Positions 62,554-64,000 of a stretch of 64,000 nucleotides of DNA are shown here, in pieces. Source of the stretch: Doryteuthis pealeii (lineage: Eukaryota > Mollusca > Cephalopoda > Myopsida > Loliginidae). Where the stretch lies: positions 101,989,091-102,053,090 of the forward strand of contig CM042145.1 in the NCBI GenBank assembly GCA_023376005.1. The letters run 5' to 3'. The notes below the pieces were generated by a model. The model worked only from the letters and a program-made list of their open reading frames with translations. It was not told where the DNA came from and searched no databases. Numbering within the stretch: the first letter of the stretch is position 1; each line of letters begins with the position of its first letter. Made by a program: the position numbers and the translations under genes.

Positions 62554-63009
62554 AGAGAGATCATGAGACCGGATCTCACAATAAAATAATGCAGTTATTA
62601 TTGGAATATGAGGCATTAGCCACTATTCTAGTGACATAGAAAGAAAAGTTTATGCTTTGTTTAACTTTACAAATAAAATAACATAATTATTCAATTGTGA
62701 CTAGGATATTGTCATTATATATACAAGGGCAATCCCGAATGTAAGGTCTTGCATCTATCTTTTATTATTATACTAAATCTGAGTTAATCAACTTTTGCTT
62801 CCTAAAGGCTTTTTTACTGTTTAGTTTAATAACACGAAAATTATACTAAATTATTCCTTATTTTTAGGATTGAAGTATGTTTGAAAAGAATTCTGTTTTA
62901 ATTGGTTCTAATTAGTCGTAATTTGCAATTAAGTCAAAAACCGACCAATCTCTTACTTTATTCTGTGTCTATCTCTTTCTTCCACCTTGTTATATAATGT
63001 TAGTTTCTC

Positions 63010-63013
<4 letters not shown>

Positions 63014-63044
<31 letters not shown>
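63014..63044. repeat. (GA)n microsatellite
   Basis: GA run of about 30 nt within the insertion carried by the mariner-like element. Confidence 0.9.
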
Positions 63045-63047
<3 letters not shown>

Positions 63048-63618
63048 AGAATTTGAAATGTATTTCTGTTAAATTTCACAACCAGCAACCCGTAGCTCAA
63101 ATGAGGTCAAACATTTCCCTTCTTAGAAAGCTAACAAAATGATTCTAATGTTTCGTCCGGCCGTATTTATTAAAAAAAAAATTATTCACTTTGCTAACTC
63201 CCCGTTTCCCTAATCTCAATTATCTACCCAGAGCTGAATGGTTGACTCAGTGGGTTACGTTTTGTCTAGTACATGTATATACATAATATATATGAATACA
63301 TACATAGAATTATTTATTGTCAATGATGTTTCCATCATTTTAAAGTTTCAACATGTATCTATTTTTCTACATAATCATCATTTCACTCAATGCCTTTTTG
63401 TGGGTGCTGTGGCACTTTTAGTATGCCCATATAATACCAGCTCTCCACCATGTCATTGAAGAAGTATTGAACCTTGTCATCGTTGCAAACTCTCTACACC
63501 GTTTGTGACATCCATGCACGACTCGCCATACACTTCCGTTAATTGGCGATTAATTTCAGTGGGTTTAATGCAGTTTGCATTCAATAAACCAATAAACTAT
63601 GCAAACTTTACACTTGAA

Positions 63619-63788
63619 GGGGCAGGGCTGGGTTAATTTCCCAGTGCCTGAGGTGCCCCCCTTGAGGGGGAATGCCGACGGGATCGACGCAATTTTTCCA
63701 CCCGCCACCCATGAGCTTCGGTTTGTGGGTGGTCCCACGTTAATAGGGACTTTGTGCCTGACCCGTACAAGTGGGGTACGAGGTAAAT
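63619..63788 (+). mobile_element. GC-rich repeat family D with 23-bp TSD
   Basis: GGGGCAGGGCTGGGTTAA to GGGGTACGAGGTAAAT, flanked by an exact 23-bp direct repeat (63596-63618 and 63789-63811) starting ACTATGCAAACTTTACAC. Such a long TSD points to target-primed retroposition. Relative to 13968 the 5' end is truncated, as in LINE-mobilised copies. Confidence 0.85.
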
Positions 63789-64000
63789 ACTATGCAAACT
63801 TTACACTTGAATGTTGTATCAATCAGGAGCTCTATCAGAAATGACAGCTAAACCAAGACTGAACTTGGCAGCGAAGCACGCAGAGGATCAGATGCAGTAA
63901 ACACAGCAGTGTTGCCAATAGCTGCACAAACAGTTTCCCCTGTGTCCCCAGTTTTGAAGACCTTACTTTTGGGCTTACCCTTGTATATACTTGCAGAGTT

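Larger units (their letters stand above)
62722..63985 (-). mobile_element. mariner-like element, internally deleted, with nested insertions
   Basis: TIRs TACAAGGGCAATCCCGAATG and (inverse) TACAAGGGTAAGCCCAAAAG both run on to TAAGGTCT and sit at TA dinucleotides. The minus strand near 63470-63570 encodes Glu-Ile-Asn-Arg-Gln-Leu-Thr-Glu-Val-Tyr-Gly (N-terminal mariner pattern). Near 63390-63440 it encodes Asn-Asp-Asp-Tyr-Val-Glu-Lys (C-terminal pattern), so the catalytic core is deleted. Family D is inserted at 63619 and a repeat related to 46881 lies at about 62780-63180. Confidence 0.75.

Overview
This looks like non-coding nuclear DNA of an animal, most likely a mollusc and plausibly a coleoid cephalopod. 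The organism is an inference from overall character: AT-rich sequence, dense (TA)n, (CA)n and (GATA)n arrays, abundant tRNA-derived SINEs, Helitrons, LINE fragments, mariner, hAT and piggyBac-like relics, and no bacterial gene organisation. I found no convincing host exon, functional tRNA or rRNA gene. The longer open frames are microsatellite translations (Ser-Leu, Tyr-Ile, Arg-Glu repeats) or chance frames across repeats.

Almost every non-unique segment belongs to a repeat family that recurs within the window. Family A is a tRNA-derived SINE with about 17 copies and a (TA)n tail. Family B is a second tRNA-derived SINE with 6-7 copies. Family C is a ~600-bp interspersed repeat ending in a CCAA-rich tail. 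Family D is a GC-rich retroposon-like repeat. Helitron copies carry TC/CTAG termini and A/T insertion flanks. Three solo LTRs have perfect 4-bp target-site duplications (TSDs). An LTR-like family has 5-bp TSDs and non-canonical termini, and a further minus-strand family is LTR-like. Two LINE families survive only as C-terminal or reverse-transcriptase fragments, one with an internal inversion of the twin-priming type. There are also MITEs, two of them with 8-bp TSDs and telomere-like motifs at their centres.

Region by region: 1-6 kb has an LTR-like remnant, a CT array, a ~190-bp palindrome, a MITE, foldbacks and SINEs. 6-13 kb has a hAT element, family C, a Helitron, LINE remnants and nested LTRs. 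13-20 kb has families C, D and B and a segmental tandem duplication holding a solo LTR together with its empty-site paralogue. 20-35 kb has SINEs, Helitrons, tandem arrays, a second MITE and a long duplication distinguished by two SINE insertions. 35-45 kb has a LINE fragment, minisatellites, large TA and GATA arrays, a hAT element and a solo LTR. 45-64 kb has SINEs, a large inverted duplication, LINE fragments, Helitrons, a DNA transposon with an internally amplified tandem unit, inverted LTR-like copies, and a mariner relic carrying nested insertions.

The most interesting signal is a recurring module of about 40-50 nt with a hammerhead-ribozyme-like plan: CTGANGA, a hairpin, GAAA, a short hairpin, one H nucleotide, and a closing helix. 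Up to eight or nine sites show it, usually beside (TA)n tracts. The three helices are kept with different sequences in different copies, which suggests structural constraint. Several copies share one extra nucleotide between CTGANGA and helix II. Hammerhead motifs are known in Penelope-like retroelements and retrozymes, so a small mobile element of that kind is the leading explanation.
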